From: Phycisphaera sp.
GTDB lineage: Bacteria > Planctomycetota > Phycisphaerae > Phycisphaerales > UBA1924
Assembly (NCBI GenBank): GCA_003712165.1
Contig: RHLH01000001.1
Coordinates: 2,453,575 to 2,517,574, forward strand
Length of the DNA stretch: 64,000 bases
Direction: 5' to 3'
The first letter of the stretch is position 1, and every line of letters begins with the position of its first letter. This document shows, piece by piece, positions 1 to 8,920 of this stretch. The position numbers and the translations under genes are program-made. The notes beneath the pieces are model-generated. The model worked only from the letters and a program-made list of their open reading frames with translations, searched no databases and was not told the origin of the DNA.

Positions 1-1
1 G

Positions 2-2248
2 GCACAGGGCAACGGCATGCTCCAGGTGGACTCCGCGTACGAGCACCTCGTGAACTACGAGAGCGACTCGACCCGTGACATGTGGTTCGACATGAAGGGG
101 CCGGGCGGCATCCGCGGCGCGTACCTGCGAGAGCCCTACGAGAACAACCAAATCACCGAGCAGCGCATCTTCGTGACACCCCACTTCCATGAGGACGCGT
201 CGAGCCGGAAGAAGGTTGACTTCGAGATGAGACTCAGCTTTGAGGCTTCGGAGCCTTGGGTTGAGGTCGCCGAGTTCGTCAACCTTGTCAACGGGGGCGA
301 CAACACCGACATCCGCATCGACCCGACGGGCCTGCCCGCGGGGGCGCACTACGCAGAGGTCGTCGCCTACGACGCAGACCGGCCTGAGCGTGGTGCGATC
401 TGCAAGTACCCGATCACGGTCGTCAAGGGCGAAACAATCAGCATCGACGACGACTACATCTGGACCGAAACGGTTCGCTCAGAGCCGGGAGACCTGAACC
501 GCTGGCTCTTCGATGTCCCCAGCGGCGCGACGTGGATGGACCTGATCATCCGCAGGCTCGACGACGAGACCTCAAGGCTGCTGGTCGTGCAGGCGCTGCA
601 GCTCGTCGACGACAGACCCAACAACCACCGCAAGTTCTCGCGATGGGTTCGCTTCGATGATCAGGACGAGCAAATCTACACGCTCCCCGTCGAGGGCAAC
701 AGGACGCTCGACATCTCCGCGGCTCAGAACTGGTCGAGCCTCGGTGAGGGCGAGTTCGAGTTTGAGGTCCGGTTCCGCGGCATGCGTCCGGAGCCGAGCC
801 AGGTCATGATCGACGGATCGACACTCGTCACGCGTTTCGATATCCACTCGCCGATGCGTGACGCGGTCGCGAGCCCTTCGGGTTCGCTGATGAGTTTCCT
901 CCGCGCGGTCCGCCCGACCGATTCCACGATCAACGCTCTTGACCCTGTCCGCGACAGACTGAGCGATGACAGACAGATGTACGAGATCATCGTCGAGTAC
1001 GAGATCGAGGTGCCCGAGGATCTCGACGCGAACGTGAACCCCGCGGTCTCGCTCGTGCCGCACGCTTGGGAAATCTACGAGTCGTTCATGTGGTACATCT
1101 TCAACGAAGACGGCGAGCTGGTCGAGACCAGCGCGGGCGAGGACGTGGATATCTCTCTCGATGAGGGCGCGTACACGTTCAAGCTCCACCTGAGACACGA
1201 CGAGCCAGAAGCACTCGAGCACATCCAGGATGCGCCACTGACACTCCGCTATGACCTGCCCAAGTCGGTCGGTCTCAAGTTTGCCAGCGACCCCGACGCC
1301 GCCTTCAACGGCCGCGGCGGTTTCGGTTCGCCCGAAATCGAAGCCGGTGACTCGGTGCCCTGCTACATCGCGACCCCGAGCTCGTCGAGTCTGCCCGATG
1401 TCGTCGAGCCTGGCGATGTGCTCGTCGGTTCGTTCACCGTGGGCGGCGACACCGAACTCATCGGCTCGACCACAAGGCCGGGCGGCTGGCCCATCGCGAT
1501 GTCTGTCATCGCGGAGCCCAACGATCGTCCCGAGATCAAGGCGAAGGACGATGAGGAAGACGACGATGCCGAGGAACCGAGCAAGCTCGAGGAACTCGAA
1601 GAAGCCATCTTTGATCTGAAAGTCGCCAAGCTCGATGATCTGATGGGCGAGGACGACGCCGAGGCGTTCGATACGCTCGTAGCTGAGATTCTCTCAGAAG
1701 ACCCCGAGAACTTCGATGTCGCGATCAAGCAGATGGAGCGCGCCGCCGAGGGTGATGACCATGAGGCGACGATCGCACACGCCCAAGCGGTGATCGATCG
1801 GATCGACACCGATGCGATCGCATCGTACGAAGGCCGGAACCACGACGAGGACTCCGACGACTTTGATGAGGAACTCGCCGAGCAGATGAAGAACGACAAG
1901 TCCTCACTCGTTGACGCGTTGACCGCCATCGCGAAGGCGAGAGGAGAGCTTGCCGAGCCGGGCGACGAAGCGTCAACCGAGGCGTTCGAGGACGCGGTCG
2001 CTGATATCAAGGTCTGGTCAACGATCGACGGCGAGGACGCGTTCGAGTTTGATCTCAAGCGTGAGACGCTGCACGACCGCCAAGGCAACGCGCTCGCGTT
2101 GCTCTCGGAGCGGATCGGGGATGAGCCCAGCAAGGATCTCTACGAGCAACGTATCGAGCTGCTCGAGACGCTCGGCTGGGACGAGTGGGCCGAGTACGAG
2201 CGGACGCAGATGCTCGTGAGATACCCCAAGCACAACACGCTCTTCTGA
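2..2248 (+). CDS. Tripeptidyl peptidase II, C-terminal part (5' end outside window)
   Basis: The frame is open to the first base of the window, so the N-terminal subtilisin catalytic domain lies upstream and only about 748 C-terminal residues are visible. They follow the order of eukaryotic TPPII: an LQVD..YEHL segment, RGAYLREP, a beta-rich domain with IRIDPTGLPAGAHYAEV, VPSGATW and DRQMYEI, then an acidic linker (around window 1530-1590). A helical domain comes last, with AQAVIDRID and KSSLVDAL, ending LLETLGW...RYPKHNTLF. TPPII is a giant self-assembling serine exopeptidase that removes tripeptides from proteasome products in eukaryotes. It is rarer in bacteria but known in planctomycetes. 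Because the beta and helical domains that build the spindle in eukaryotes are kept, an assembled complex is possible (inference). A hairpin terminator follows. Confidence 0.88.
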   Translation, partial: AQGNGMLQVDSAYEHLVNYESDSTRDMWFDMKGPGGIRGAYLREPYENNQITEQRIFVTPHFHEDASSRKKVDFEMRLSFEASEPWVEVAEFVNLVNGGDNTDIRIDPTGLPAGAHYAEVVAYDADRPERGAICKYPITVVKGETISIDDDYIWTETVRSEPGDLNRWLFDVPSGATWMDLIIRRLDDETSRLLVVQALQLVDDRPNNHRKFSRWVRFDDQDEQIYTLPVEGNRTLDISAAQNWSSLGEGEFEFEVRFRGMRPEPSQVMIDGSTLVTRFDIHSPMRDAVASPSGSLMSFLRAVRPTDSTINALDPVRDRLSDDRQMYEIIVEYEIEVPEDLDANVNPAVSLVPHAWEIYESFMWYIFNEDGELVETSAGEDVDISLDEGAYTFKLHLRHDEPEALEHIQDAPLTLRYDLPKSVGLKFASDPDAAFNGRGGFGSPEIEAGDSVPCYIATPSSSSLPDVVEPGDVLVGSFTVGGDTELIGSTTRPGGWPIAMSVIAEPNDRPEIKAKDDEEDDDAEEPSKLEELEEAIFDLKVAKLDDLMGEDDAEAFDTLVAEILSEDPENFDVAIKQMERAAEGDDHEATIAHAQAVIDRIDTDAIASYEGRNHDEDSDDFDEELAEQMKNDKSSLVDALTAIAKARGELAEPGDEASTEAFEDAVADIKVWSTIDGEDAFEFDLKRETLHDRQGNALALLSERIGDEPSKDLYEQRIELLETLGWDEWAEYERTQMLVRYPKHNTLF

Positions 2249-2272
2249 GCAATTGCGTTTTGCAAACAAAGA

Positions 2273-2309
2273 AAAGGCTCGGTCGGCAACCAGCCGACCG
2301 GGCCTTTTT
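2273..2309. terminator. Hairpin terminator between convergent genes
   Basis: An AGGCTCGGTCGGC arm pairs with GCCGACCGGGCCT across a short loop and is followed by five T. It is A-rich on the left side, so it could end transcription of both the upstream peptidase and the convergent DUF481 gene. Confidence 0.75.
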
Positions 2310-2330
2310 CATTACTCGGACTGCAGGCGG

Positions 2331-3107
2331 TCAGTACGCCCAGCTCAGCATGACGAAGAAGTCGATGTCGTTCTTGTCCGCATCGCCGCCCGGATCGGAT
2401 TGGTAGCGATCTTCTACACCGGCGCGGAGTGTCATGTTCACCTCGGGATCAACAAGCAGTTCCCATACGGCTCTGCTGTTGACGCGAAACTCCTCGGTGT
2501 CCTCAAGGTTTGGGTAGAAATCGACACTCGCCGTGATGCTCTGTCGCTCGGTGATCTGGTGCGATGCCTCTGCTGAGATGATGCCCTCAGCGGTCCAGTC
2601 ATCATCCTCGCCACCGATTTCGCGAAGGGCACCGGCACCGACCTTGCCGCTGACTTTGGTCTTGTCGTTGTCGAGAAACACGTGCCCTGGACCGGCATAA
2701 AGGGAAAGCCTCTGGTCCCAATCCTGGAATTCATCGTGCTCGAACTGGCCTCTGGCAAACAGGAACCAGCTCGGGTCCTCGAGCTTGAATTGGTTTTCGA
2801 GTTCGGCGTTGAACCTGTTCTCGCTCTCGTCGCCGTCGTCTTCCGCGTACGAGTACGTCGTCAGGAATGTTGTCAGGTTCTTGTCGGTCTCACGAGCACC
2901 GTCGACTTCACCCCTCAGGTTGAGTCGTTCTGTGTTGCCATCGGAACCGTATAGACCGAACGAGACATTCCCGCTCCACTCACTGAAGAAGCTTGTGTCC
3001 GCTTCGACCGGGAGCTCATCCGCAGCATCCTCTGCGTCCTGCGCTGTGACACCGGCCGAGAGAGCCAGACCCAACGCGATCGCGATCGATTCTTTCAACA
3101 TATCCAT
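2331..3107 (-). CDS. DUF481 family outer-membrane beta-barrel protein
   Basis: A 258-residue exported protein with a signal peptide (hydrophobic LGLALSAGVTAQ). Its repeating amphipathic beta strands (NVSFGLYGSDGNTERLNLRGEVD and similar) are typical of DUF481/YdiY proteins, salt-stress-associated outer-membrane barrels of unknown function. The C-terminus ends in an aromatic strand (FFVMLSWAY), as barrels do. The start is set at the ATG at 3107 because GGAAGGGG lies just upstream; the ATG at 3101 is an alternative. It lies downstream of a second DUF481 gene on the same strand (48 bp gap), so they probably form a unit. Confidence 0.75.
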   Translation of the reverse strand: MDMLKESIAIALGLALSAGVTAQDAEDAADELPVEADTSFFSEWSGNVSFGLYGSDGNTERLNLRGEVDGARETDKNLTTFLTTYSYAEDDGDESENRFNAELENQFKLEDPSWFLFARGQFEHDEFQDWDQRLSLYAGPGHVFLDNDKTKVSGKVGAGALREIGGEDDDWTAEGIISAEASHQITERQSITASVDFYPNLEDTEEFRVNSRAVWELLVDPEVNMTLRAGVEDRYQSDPGGDADKNDIDFFVMLSWAY

Positions 3108-3155
3108 CCCCTTCCGGTGCCCATCACGAGCGAGCAATCTGATTCGGAGAGGACT

Positions 3156-4085
3156 CTAGAACTGCCAAACAAGCTCAGCGCGGAGATCGAGATCGTTCCG
3201 GTCCTGTCTGTTGGGCTGGCTCTTGTCGTACCGGTTCTCGACACCCATTCGGAGACTCAAACCTGTTTCGTCGTCCAGCTTGTAATCCCATGTGGCACGG
3301 GCGTTTAGACGATACTGACTCGGCCGTTCAAGCTCAGGAAAGTAGTCCACACTCGCTGCGAGTTTCTGCTTGTCGCTGATCTTGTGTGATGCGCTCAGGA
3401 AGAACGCGCCCTCTGGAATCCATTCATCCCGGGGCCCCTCGAACTCACGCGAGGCACTCAGCCCGAGCCGGAGCAGAGCATCGGTTTTCTCATCTTTCAC
3501 CACCTGGTATCGCGCCCCAGCCGACAGGTTTAGTCTGTATTCGTACTGTTTGAAACGGTCGAGTTCTCCTGTTGCGTTCGCAAAGACGCCTGAGAACTTG
3601 GTGTCTCCAGTGCCCCAGTCCTGAAGCAAGCTATTGACAAGACGGTTCTCTGATTCGCCCTGGCCGCTTGTTCTGGCGAACGAGTAGTTGGTTCGAAGCG
3701 TGGTCTTGTGGCCGTCGTACTTCTTGTTGATATTAAACCCACCCCTGATCCGGGTGCGATCTGAAGTGCCGCTATAAAAATCGACTCCCATCCGCACCTC
3801 GCCGTGCCAGTCCTCGATGAGCTTCTCGAACCAGTACTTCTCGGGTTCGACCTCGGGACCGGCGAGCGCTTCTTCCTGGGCTTCTTTGGCTTCCTCTTCA
3901 GACGGGAGAGGCTCATCCTCAGGCTGAGAACTCGGATCGGGGTCAGGAAAGACCACCGGATCCGCAGTCAGAATCCCGCCGGCCATCAACTCGGACACAA
4001 CGAGTTCTGGCCCCTCGTCGGCGCGCACCTCGGGAGCAACCGCAACCGACAGGAGGACCAGAATGGCAACCGCCAGCGGATTCAC
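3156..4085 (-). CDS. DUF481 family outer-membrane protein, paralogue with proline/acid-rich linker
   Basis: A 309-residue product read from a GTG at 4085, which has GGGGAA upstream and opens directly into a signal peptide (NPLAVAILVLLSVAVAPEVRA). Longer frames would run into the divergent amidase gene. An acidic, Pro-rich linker (residues about 45-85, DPDPSSQPEDEPLPSEEE) precedes a DUF481 barrel with strands such as EVRMGVDFYSGTSDRTRIRGGF. The last strand ends in WQF. The barrel is clearly related to the downstream product (shared GVENRY near the C-terminus), so the pair arose by duplication. The role is unknown beyond likely outer-membrane location. Confidence 0.75.
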   Translation of the reverse strand: MNPLAVAILVLLSVAVAPEVRADEGPELVVSELMAGGILTADPVVFPDPDPSSQPEDEPLPSEEEAKEAQEEALAGPEVEPEKYWFEKLIEDWHGEVRMGVDFYSGTSDRTRIRGGFNINKKYDGHKTTLRTNYSFARTSGQGESENRLVNSLLQDWGTGDTKFSGVFANATGELDRFKQYEYRLNLSAGARYQVVKDEKTDALLRLGLSASREFEGPRDEWIPEGAFFLSASHKISDKQKLAASVDYFPELERPSQYRLNARATWDYKLDDETGLSLRMGVENRYDKSQPNRQDRNDLDLRAELVWQF

Positions 4086-4243
4086 AAGATACGATTCCCC
4101 GCGCCGGGTTACACTCCCGGCAAGACCCGTCGGCCAGAAGCATCGGCCAACGGAGGAACACTGCGGGAATCGCGGCGAATGGATGCGCCGATGCCGAGAC
4201 GCCGATACACGTATTCGTGCACGAAAAGAACGGAAACACCCCG

Positions 4244-4987
4244 ATGACGCCCGAACCACACCAGAACCGACGCGCAATCCTTGCTCAGGCTCTTGGCCTC
4301 CTAGCGACCGGGTCGTTGCTCGGCTCATGCACCACATCACGACGCAGCCCCAGCGCTGCCCTGCCAGGACCGGTCTGGCCTCACGAGAATGTCACCGAGT
4401 CCCCCGCGCCAGTCGCCGACAGCAGCAGAGCAAGGCCGACTCTGCCGACGAAGGCACGTTTCTCTGTTCACGCGCGAAACGAGTGGACTCGGGCGCAGCC
4501 CAACGTGCCGGACACCAACCCGATGGTCCGTGTTGAGCACATCACCGTGCACCACGACGGGATGCCCCCAACCGTGATCCGCACGCAACAAGAAGCCGCC
4601 GAACGACTCGAAATGATCCGCGTCTCGCACGTCGAGCATCGCGGCTGGGCGGACATCGGCTACCACCTGATCGTTGACCCGCAGGGCCGCGTCTGGCTTG
4701 GTCGGCCCATCCATCTGCAGGGCGCACACGTCCGGGATCACAACCCACGCAACCTCGGCGTGCTTGTCATGGGCAACTTCGAGATCGAGCGCCCCACCCC
4801 TCAGGCGACGCGAACTCTCGATGCGCTCCTGGCGCACCAGTCCAGGACCCACGGCGTGCCGCTCAACCGAATCCACACACACCGTGAATGGGCCAGCACC
4901 GCGTGCCCTGGCCGGAGCCTTCAGGCGCATATGGACGCGACCAGATCGTCGTCCGGCAATCTCCGGAACATGCTGGTACGGGTCTGA
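4244..4987 (+). CDS. N-acetylmuramoyl-L-alanine amidase (PGRP/amidase_2 domain), Tat-lipoprotein
   Basis: A 247-residue protein. The N-terminus has a twin-arginine stretch (NRRAIL), a hydrophobic run and a lipobox LLGSC with Cys29, so it is probably exported folded through Tat and lipidated. The amidase_2/PGRP fold follows: ITVHHDG carries the first zinc histidine, GWADIGYHLIVDPQGRVW the core, GVLVMGNFE a core strand, and IHTHREW...TACPG the other zinc ligands (His and Cys). Such enzymes cleave the amide between MurNAc and the stem peptide in peptidoglycan recycling or remodelling. The ATG at 4244 is chosen because the signal begins there; an upstream ATG at 4217 is in frame. It is divergent from the DUF481 gene. 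Confidence 0.85.
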   Translation: MTPEPHQNRRAILAQALGLLATGSLLGSCTTSRRSPSAALPGPVWPHENVTESPAPVADSSRARPTLPTKARFSVHARNEWTRAQPNVPDTNPMVRVEHITVHHDGMPPTVIRTQQEAAERLEMIRVSHVEHRGWADIGYHLIVDPQGRVWLGRPIHLQGAHVRDHNPRNLGVLVMGNFEIERPTPQATRTLDALLAHQSRTHGVPLNRIHTHREWASTACPGRSLQAHMDATRSSSGNLRNMLVRV

Positions 4988-5005
4988 GCTGCGCAACCTT
5001 GAGCC

Positions 5006-5773
5006 TCAGTCGTTCTCAGAATCAGCGGTCTCGCTGCGCTCACCGAAGATGGCCGACCCGACACGGACCACGTTGGCGCCTTCCTCGATGGCAACCTCGA
5101 AGTCGTTCGACATGCCCATGCTCAGGATGTTGAAGTGACCATCACCAAACCCGGTCTGCGCGAGATCCTCGAAGAGTTCACGAAGCCTCGAGAAATGGAT
5201 TCGTGAATCTTCGGGGTTGTCGGTATAGGGCGCCATGGTCATCAGGCCGCGGACGCGGAGGTGGGCCATCGAATCCATGGCTTCCGCGAGCGGCTCGCAC
5301 GCCGGGAGCGGGCAGCCGTATTTGGATTCCTCTCCCGAGATATTGATCTGCACGAGAACATCGACCGGCCTTTCTTGCTTGAGTCCTACCGCCTGCAGCT
5401 CCTCGGCGAGCCTGAGTGAATCGACCGAGTGCACAAGCCTCGCGCAGTCAGCGAGCTTGCGGGCCTTGTTCCGCTGCAGGTGCCCGATCATGTGCCAGCG
5501 GGCAGGGCCGCCCGAGTTGTGCCCGAGCGCTGCGCGCCTGCGTATGTACTCGTCGATCATCGCGGCACGCTGCACGAGCTGTGGCACACGGTTCTCACCG
5601 AAGTCACGGTGCCCGAGCTCGACGAGCTCGCGAACCTGATCCATCTCGGCGTACTTGGTCACGGCAACCGTGATGATGTCGCTCGGGTCTCGGCCAGCGC
5701 GCGATGCGGCATCGGCGACACGCTGGCGGACGGCGCTGTATCGGTCGGCGAGAGTCATGGCAGTATCGATCAT
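5006..5773 (-). CDS. YggS/PROSC-type pyridoxal phosphate homeostasis protein
   Basis: A 255-residue PLP-binding alanine-racemase-like barrel, close to the family size (about 230). TVAVTKYAE carries the PLP lysine (Lys40). HMIGHLQRNKARK, HSVDSLRLAEEL, VQINISGEESKYG and LSMGMSNDFEVAIEEGANVVRVGSAIFG are the hallmark family segments. These cytosolic proteins bind PLP and keep vitamin B6 and amino-acid pools balanced, and are not known to catalyse a reaction. An alternative start lies five codons in (ATG at 5758). The gene runs convergent to the amidase. Confidence 0.93.
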   Translation of the reverse strand: MIDTAMTLADRYSAVRQRVADAASRAGRDPSDIITVAVTKYAEMDQVRELVELGHRDFGENRVPQLVQRAAMIDEYIRRRAALGHNSGGPARWHMIGHLQRNKARKLADCARLVHSVDSLRLAEELQAVGLKQERPVDVLVQINISGEESKYGCPLPACEPLAEAMDSMAHLRVRGLMTMAPYTDNPEDSRIHFSRLRELFEDLAQTGFGDGHFNILSMGMSNDFEVAIEEGANVVRVGSAIFGERSETADSEND

Positions 5774-5917
5774 CCTCGAGCTCCGCTCAGGTGAGTCAAT
5801 AAATTGAAGGCCGGCGTCCGTGCCGGTGCATGCGATACCTTATCCGACTCGCGCCGCTCGCGCTCCACTTTCTTTGCAATCTCGGTGTTCAAGTGCATAA
5901 CTCGGCCACGCTTTAGC

Positions 5918-6187
5918 TCACCAGCAGTTGTTCGAATAGCCGTGGTACCCGCCCGAGTGGTATCCGCTGTGGTAGTGTCCATGACCTCCACCACCGCCTG
6001 CGAACCAACCAAGCGCGAACACGCCGACACCGACACAGAACGCGCCGAACTCCTCGAAGCTCGGGCAATGCTGCCTGCCGTAGCCGTACGCCGACCTGCA
6101 CACGCTGCACCCCGGAGCAAACGCGACAAGGCCGATGAGGACGAGCGAAACCACCGCCCGGTTTCTCATGCTGAATCTGCCCATCAT
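5918..6187 (-). CDS. Small predicted lipoprotein with His/Gly/Tyr-rich tail
   Basis: An 89-residue product with AGGAG eight bases before the ATG. A hydrophobic signal (VVSLVLIGLVAFAPGC) gives a possible lipobox, followed by four more cysteines (CRS, HC, FC and near the C-terminus NNC). A second hydrophobic stretch (FCVGVGVFALGWFAGG) leads into a tail of GHGHYHSGYHSGGYHGY. I recognise no family. The His-rich tail suggests metal binding (inference). The flanking stretches to the YggS gene (144 bp) and to gpmI (139 bp) hold nothing else I can name. Confidence 0.55.
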   Translation of the reverse strand: MMGRFSMRNRAVVSLVLIGLVAFAPGCSVCRSAYGYGRQHCPSFEEFGAFCVGVGVFALGWFAGGGGGHGHYHSGYHSGGYHGYSNNCW

Positions 6188-6326
6188 TGCACTCCTGCTT
6201 GGCCAACCCGAAAGGGCAAAGACTGATGAGTTAGTACTAACTTACAATATATCTTTCGGCGAATCAACCCCTCTTCCGGAGTTCTGAGGCGGTTTTTTGG
6301 GCGCGTTTCCACACCTAGCATCCGCC

Positions 6327-8000
6327 ATGAGCACACAGCACGCGAGAAATACGCCATTCGTCCTCATCATCCGTGACGGCTGGGGAGCCAATCCCAACCC
6401 TGAGCAGGCCGAGTTCGATGCGGTTGCGCTCGCCGAGACCCCGGTCGCCGACCGGTTGATGGCCGAATACCCGTGGACGCTCATCAAGACCTGCGGCCTT
6501 GATGTCGGACTCACCGATGACACGATGGGCAATTCCGAGGTGGGTCACCAGAACATCGGTGCGGGCCGAATCGTGGACCAGGACGCGGTACGGATCTCCA
6601 AGGCGTGCGAGAGCGACAAACTCGATGAGATCGCCGACCTCGTCGAGCCGATCACCCGGGCGCGAGACGCGGGCCAGTCGGTCCACCTGATGGGCATCAA
6701 CTCCGACGCGGGGGTGCACGGCCAACTCGAACACCTCTACGCGCTGCTCCGACTGTGCAAGAAGCTCAATCAGCAGCGAGTCTTCATCCATCTCTTCACC
6801 GACGGCCGAGATACCGGGCCTTTCACCGGCAAGGCGTTCGCGGAGACCGTTGAGCAGGAGGCTGCCCGGATCGGTGTTGGGTGCATCGCCAGTGTCGTCG
6901 GTCGCTATTGGGCAATGGACCGCGACAACAGATGGGAGCGGGTCAAGAAGTCGTACGACCTGCTCACCGGTCGAGGTGATTGCGCGAACTACGCGAACGC
7001 CGCTGATGCGATTCGGGCGCACTACGATCAGCCGCCAACGGAGACACTGATCGGCGATGAGTTCATAGAGCCCTGCACGATCGGTGGTGACCAGGCCGGG
7101 AGCCGGATCTCCGACGGTGACACGGCGATCTTCTACAACTACCGAGGCGATCGGCCTCGCGAGATATGCTCGGCGTTTCTGCTGCCCGAGTTCGAGGGTG
7201 CTGAAGAACTCAAGCCCTCGCCAGACTCTGGGAATCGTGGGTTTGACCGGGGTCCGAAGCTCAACATCGACTTCGTGCTGATGACGCCGTACTCAGAGCG
7301 GCTCGCCGAGCTTGCGCGAGTTGCATTCCGCAAGCCGCCCAAGATGCCGATGATCGGCGGCGAGTACATCTCCAAGATGGGCCTGACACAGTTTCGCTGC
7401 GCAGAAACCGAGAAGTACCCGCACGTGACGTTCTTCTTCAACGACTACCGCGACGAGCCTTTCGAGGGTGAGCACCGCGAGATCATCCAGTCGCCCCGGG
7501 TCGCGACGTACGACCTTCAGCCAGAGATGTCCGCCGAGGGCGTACGCGACGCAGTCCTCCGCAGGCTCGATGCCGACGACTGCGAGGATGTCATCGTCGT
7601 GAACTTTGCCAATGCGGACATGGTCGGCCACACGGGAAGCCTTGATGCCGCGATCAAGGCGTGCGAGGCGGTTGATGTCTTTACTGGAGAAATCGTCGAG
7701 AAAACGCTGGCAACAGGCGGCGCACTCATCGTGACCGCAGATCACGGCAACGCGGAGCAGATGCGCATCAGCGCCGACGCCTCGCCGCAGACCGCTCATA
7801 CGACGTTCGATGTCCCGCTGATTGTCGTCGGGGAGCAGTTCAAGGACAGATCGCTCAGGGGCGATCAGGATGTGAGCAACTGGACCAATCCGAACGCGAG
7901 GGAAGCAAGAGGCAGGCTCGGTGACATCCTCCCCACCGCGATCGAGATGATGGGTCTCGACAAACCCGCAGAGATGACCGGGCAATCATTACTTGCCTAG
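6327..8000 (+). CDS. gpmI: 2,3-bisphosphoglycerate-independent phosphoglycerate mutase
   Basis: 557 residues from the ATG at 6327; a TTG 30 bases upstream is also in frame but lengthens the N-terminus beyond the conserved LIIRDGWG. This two-manganese alkaline-phosphatase-fold enzyme interconverts 3- and 2-phosphoglycerate in glycolysis. Visible motifs are RDGWG (metal Asp17), TMGNSEVGHQNIGAGR with the phosphoserine Ser70, the phosphate-binding HLFTDGRDTGP and YWAMDRDNRWER, and the C-terminal metal cluster VNFANADMVGHTG and VTADHGNAEQM. Length is slightly above the usual 510-520. It is the only clear glycolytic gene in the window and seems monocistronic. Confidence 0.96.
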   Translation: MSTQHARNTPFVLIIRDGWGANPNPEQAEFDAVALAETPVADRLMAEYPWTLIKTCGLDVGLTDDTMGNSEVGHQNIGAGRIVDQDAVRISKACESDKLDEIADLVEPITRARDAGQSVHLMGINSDAGVHGQLEHLYALLRLCKKLNQQRVFIHLFTDGRDTGPFTGKAFAETVEQEAARIGVGCIASVVGRYWAMDRDNRWERVKKSYDLLTGRGDCANYANAADAIRAHYDQPPTETLIGDEFIEPCTIGGDQAGSRISDGDTAIFYNYRGDRPREICSAFLLPEFEGAEELKPSPDSGNRGFDRGPKLNIDFVLMTPYSERLAELARVAFRKPPKMPMIGGEYISKMGLTQFRCAETEKYPHVTFFFNDYRDEPFEGEHREIIQSPRVATYDLQPEMSAEGVRDAVLRRLDADDCEDVIVVNFANADMVGHTGSLDAAIKACEAVDVFTGEIVEKTLATGGALIVTADHGNAEQMRISADASPQTAHTTFDVPLIVVGEQFKDRSLRGDQDVSNWTNPNAREARGRLGDILPTAIEMMGLDKPAEMTGQSLLA

Positions 8001-8005
8001 GTGCT

Positions 8006-8236
8006 CTACCGCCCGCCGGGCAGCCTGCCCGAGTGCGGCGGGACCTCGTCGTCAGCCGAGTCACCCTCTGCCTGGTGCGCCAGCGCATCCTCGAACCGTT
8101 GCTCGAGCGATTCAAATCTCTTGACGAGTTGCAGAACGCGCTCGCCGAGTTCCCTGATCGATTCATCGAGGTCATCGGCCCGTTTGTCTGCAAACGCCTG
8201 GGCCTCTTCGATTCGTTGAACCCTTGGATCTTCCAT
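8006..8236 (-). CDS. SlyX-like small coiled-coil protein
   Basis: A 76-residue, highly charged helical protein: RIEEAQAFADKRADDLDESIRELGERVLQLVKRFESLEQR forms heptads, and the tail carries DEVPPHS, like the PPH(Y) end of SlyX. SlyX proteins are short coiled-coil proteins of unknown function. The start at 8236 (MEDPRVQ) avoids overlap with the divergent gene at 8282; a longer frame begins at 8278. It ends 5 bp from the convergent gpmI stop. Confidence 0.65.
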   Translation of the reverse strand: MEDPRVQRIEEAQAFADKRADDLDESIRELGERVLQLVKRFESLEQRFEDALAHQAEGDSADDEVPPHSGRLPGGR

Positions 8237-8281
8237 AACGCTCTCCAGCACCGCGACGCGGGGCAGGATACCGTACACGTC

Positions 8282-8908
8282 ATGCCGTACTCAAGAACAC
8301 TGCTCATCTCGCTCTGCCTCCTCGCCGCCAGCATGCCCGCGGCGGCGCAGGGCGATGCGGAGCGGGTCTCGCTCTTCAGCGAGATCTCGTTCGACAACGA
8401 ACCAGAGACTGCCAAGCAGGCCTCAGCAGAGCCCTACGGCTCCAAGGACACTCGGTTCTACATGCTTGGGACGACGCTCGCGCCCGACTTCACAGGGAAC
8501 GTCGACGCGAGCATCCACGGCCAGTACACCTATTTCCTGATCGATGATTTCGAAGTCGGAGTCGAAGCGGCTTTCTGGGGGTTCTTTCAGGAGAACAACA
8601 CCGTCGGGCTGAGCTCGAGCCTCGTCATGAGGTACCACTTCTATCAGGCTCGGCGCTGGTCCGCGTTCGCGGAGCTTGGCATCGGTGTCCTGATCGCGAC
8701 GGACAACGTCCCGGACGACGGCACAAACTTCAACCTCATGCCGAGAGCCGGCGCGGGCATCACGTACCAGCTCTTCGAGGATCGCAACACCCGGCTAATC
8801 ACCGGCCTGCGATGGCACCATATCTCGAACGCGAGGCTCGCCGGCGAAGAACGCAACCCCGCGCGGGATGCGCCCGGGCTGTACGTCGGGCTGCTGTATG
8901 AGTTCTGA
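8282..8908 (+). CDS. PagL-like acyloxyacyl hydrolase (lipid A 3-O-deacylase family)
   Basis: A 208-residue exported protein with a signal peptide (LLISLCLLAASMPAAAQ). It is followed by an eight-strand-barrel-like pattern with the family signature GLRWHHISNARLAG near the C-terminus, where His and Ser of the HxSN motif are the PagL catalytic residues, and a final aromatic strand LYVGLLYEF. PagL removes the 3-O-acyl chain of lipid A in the outer membrane. The substrate here is inferred from family only. The start is taken at the ATG beginning the signal peptide; the longer open frame overlaps the slyX-like gene. Confidence 0.75.
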   Translation: MPYSRTLLISLCLLAASMPAAAQGDAERVSLFSEISFDNEPETAKQASAEPYGSKDTRFYMLGTTLAPDFTGNVDASIHGQYTYFLIDDFEVGVEAAFWGFFQENNTVGLSSSLVMRYHFYQARRWSAFAELGIGVLIATDNVPDDGTNFNLMPRAGAGITYQLFEDRNTRLITGLRWHHISNARLAGEERNPARDAPGLYVGLLYEF

Positions 8909-8920
8909 TTTAGAGTCGAC

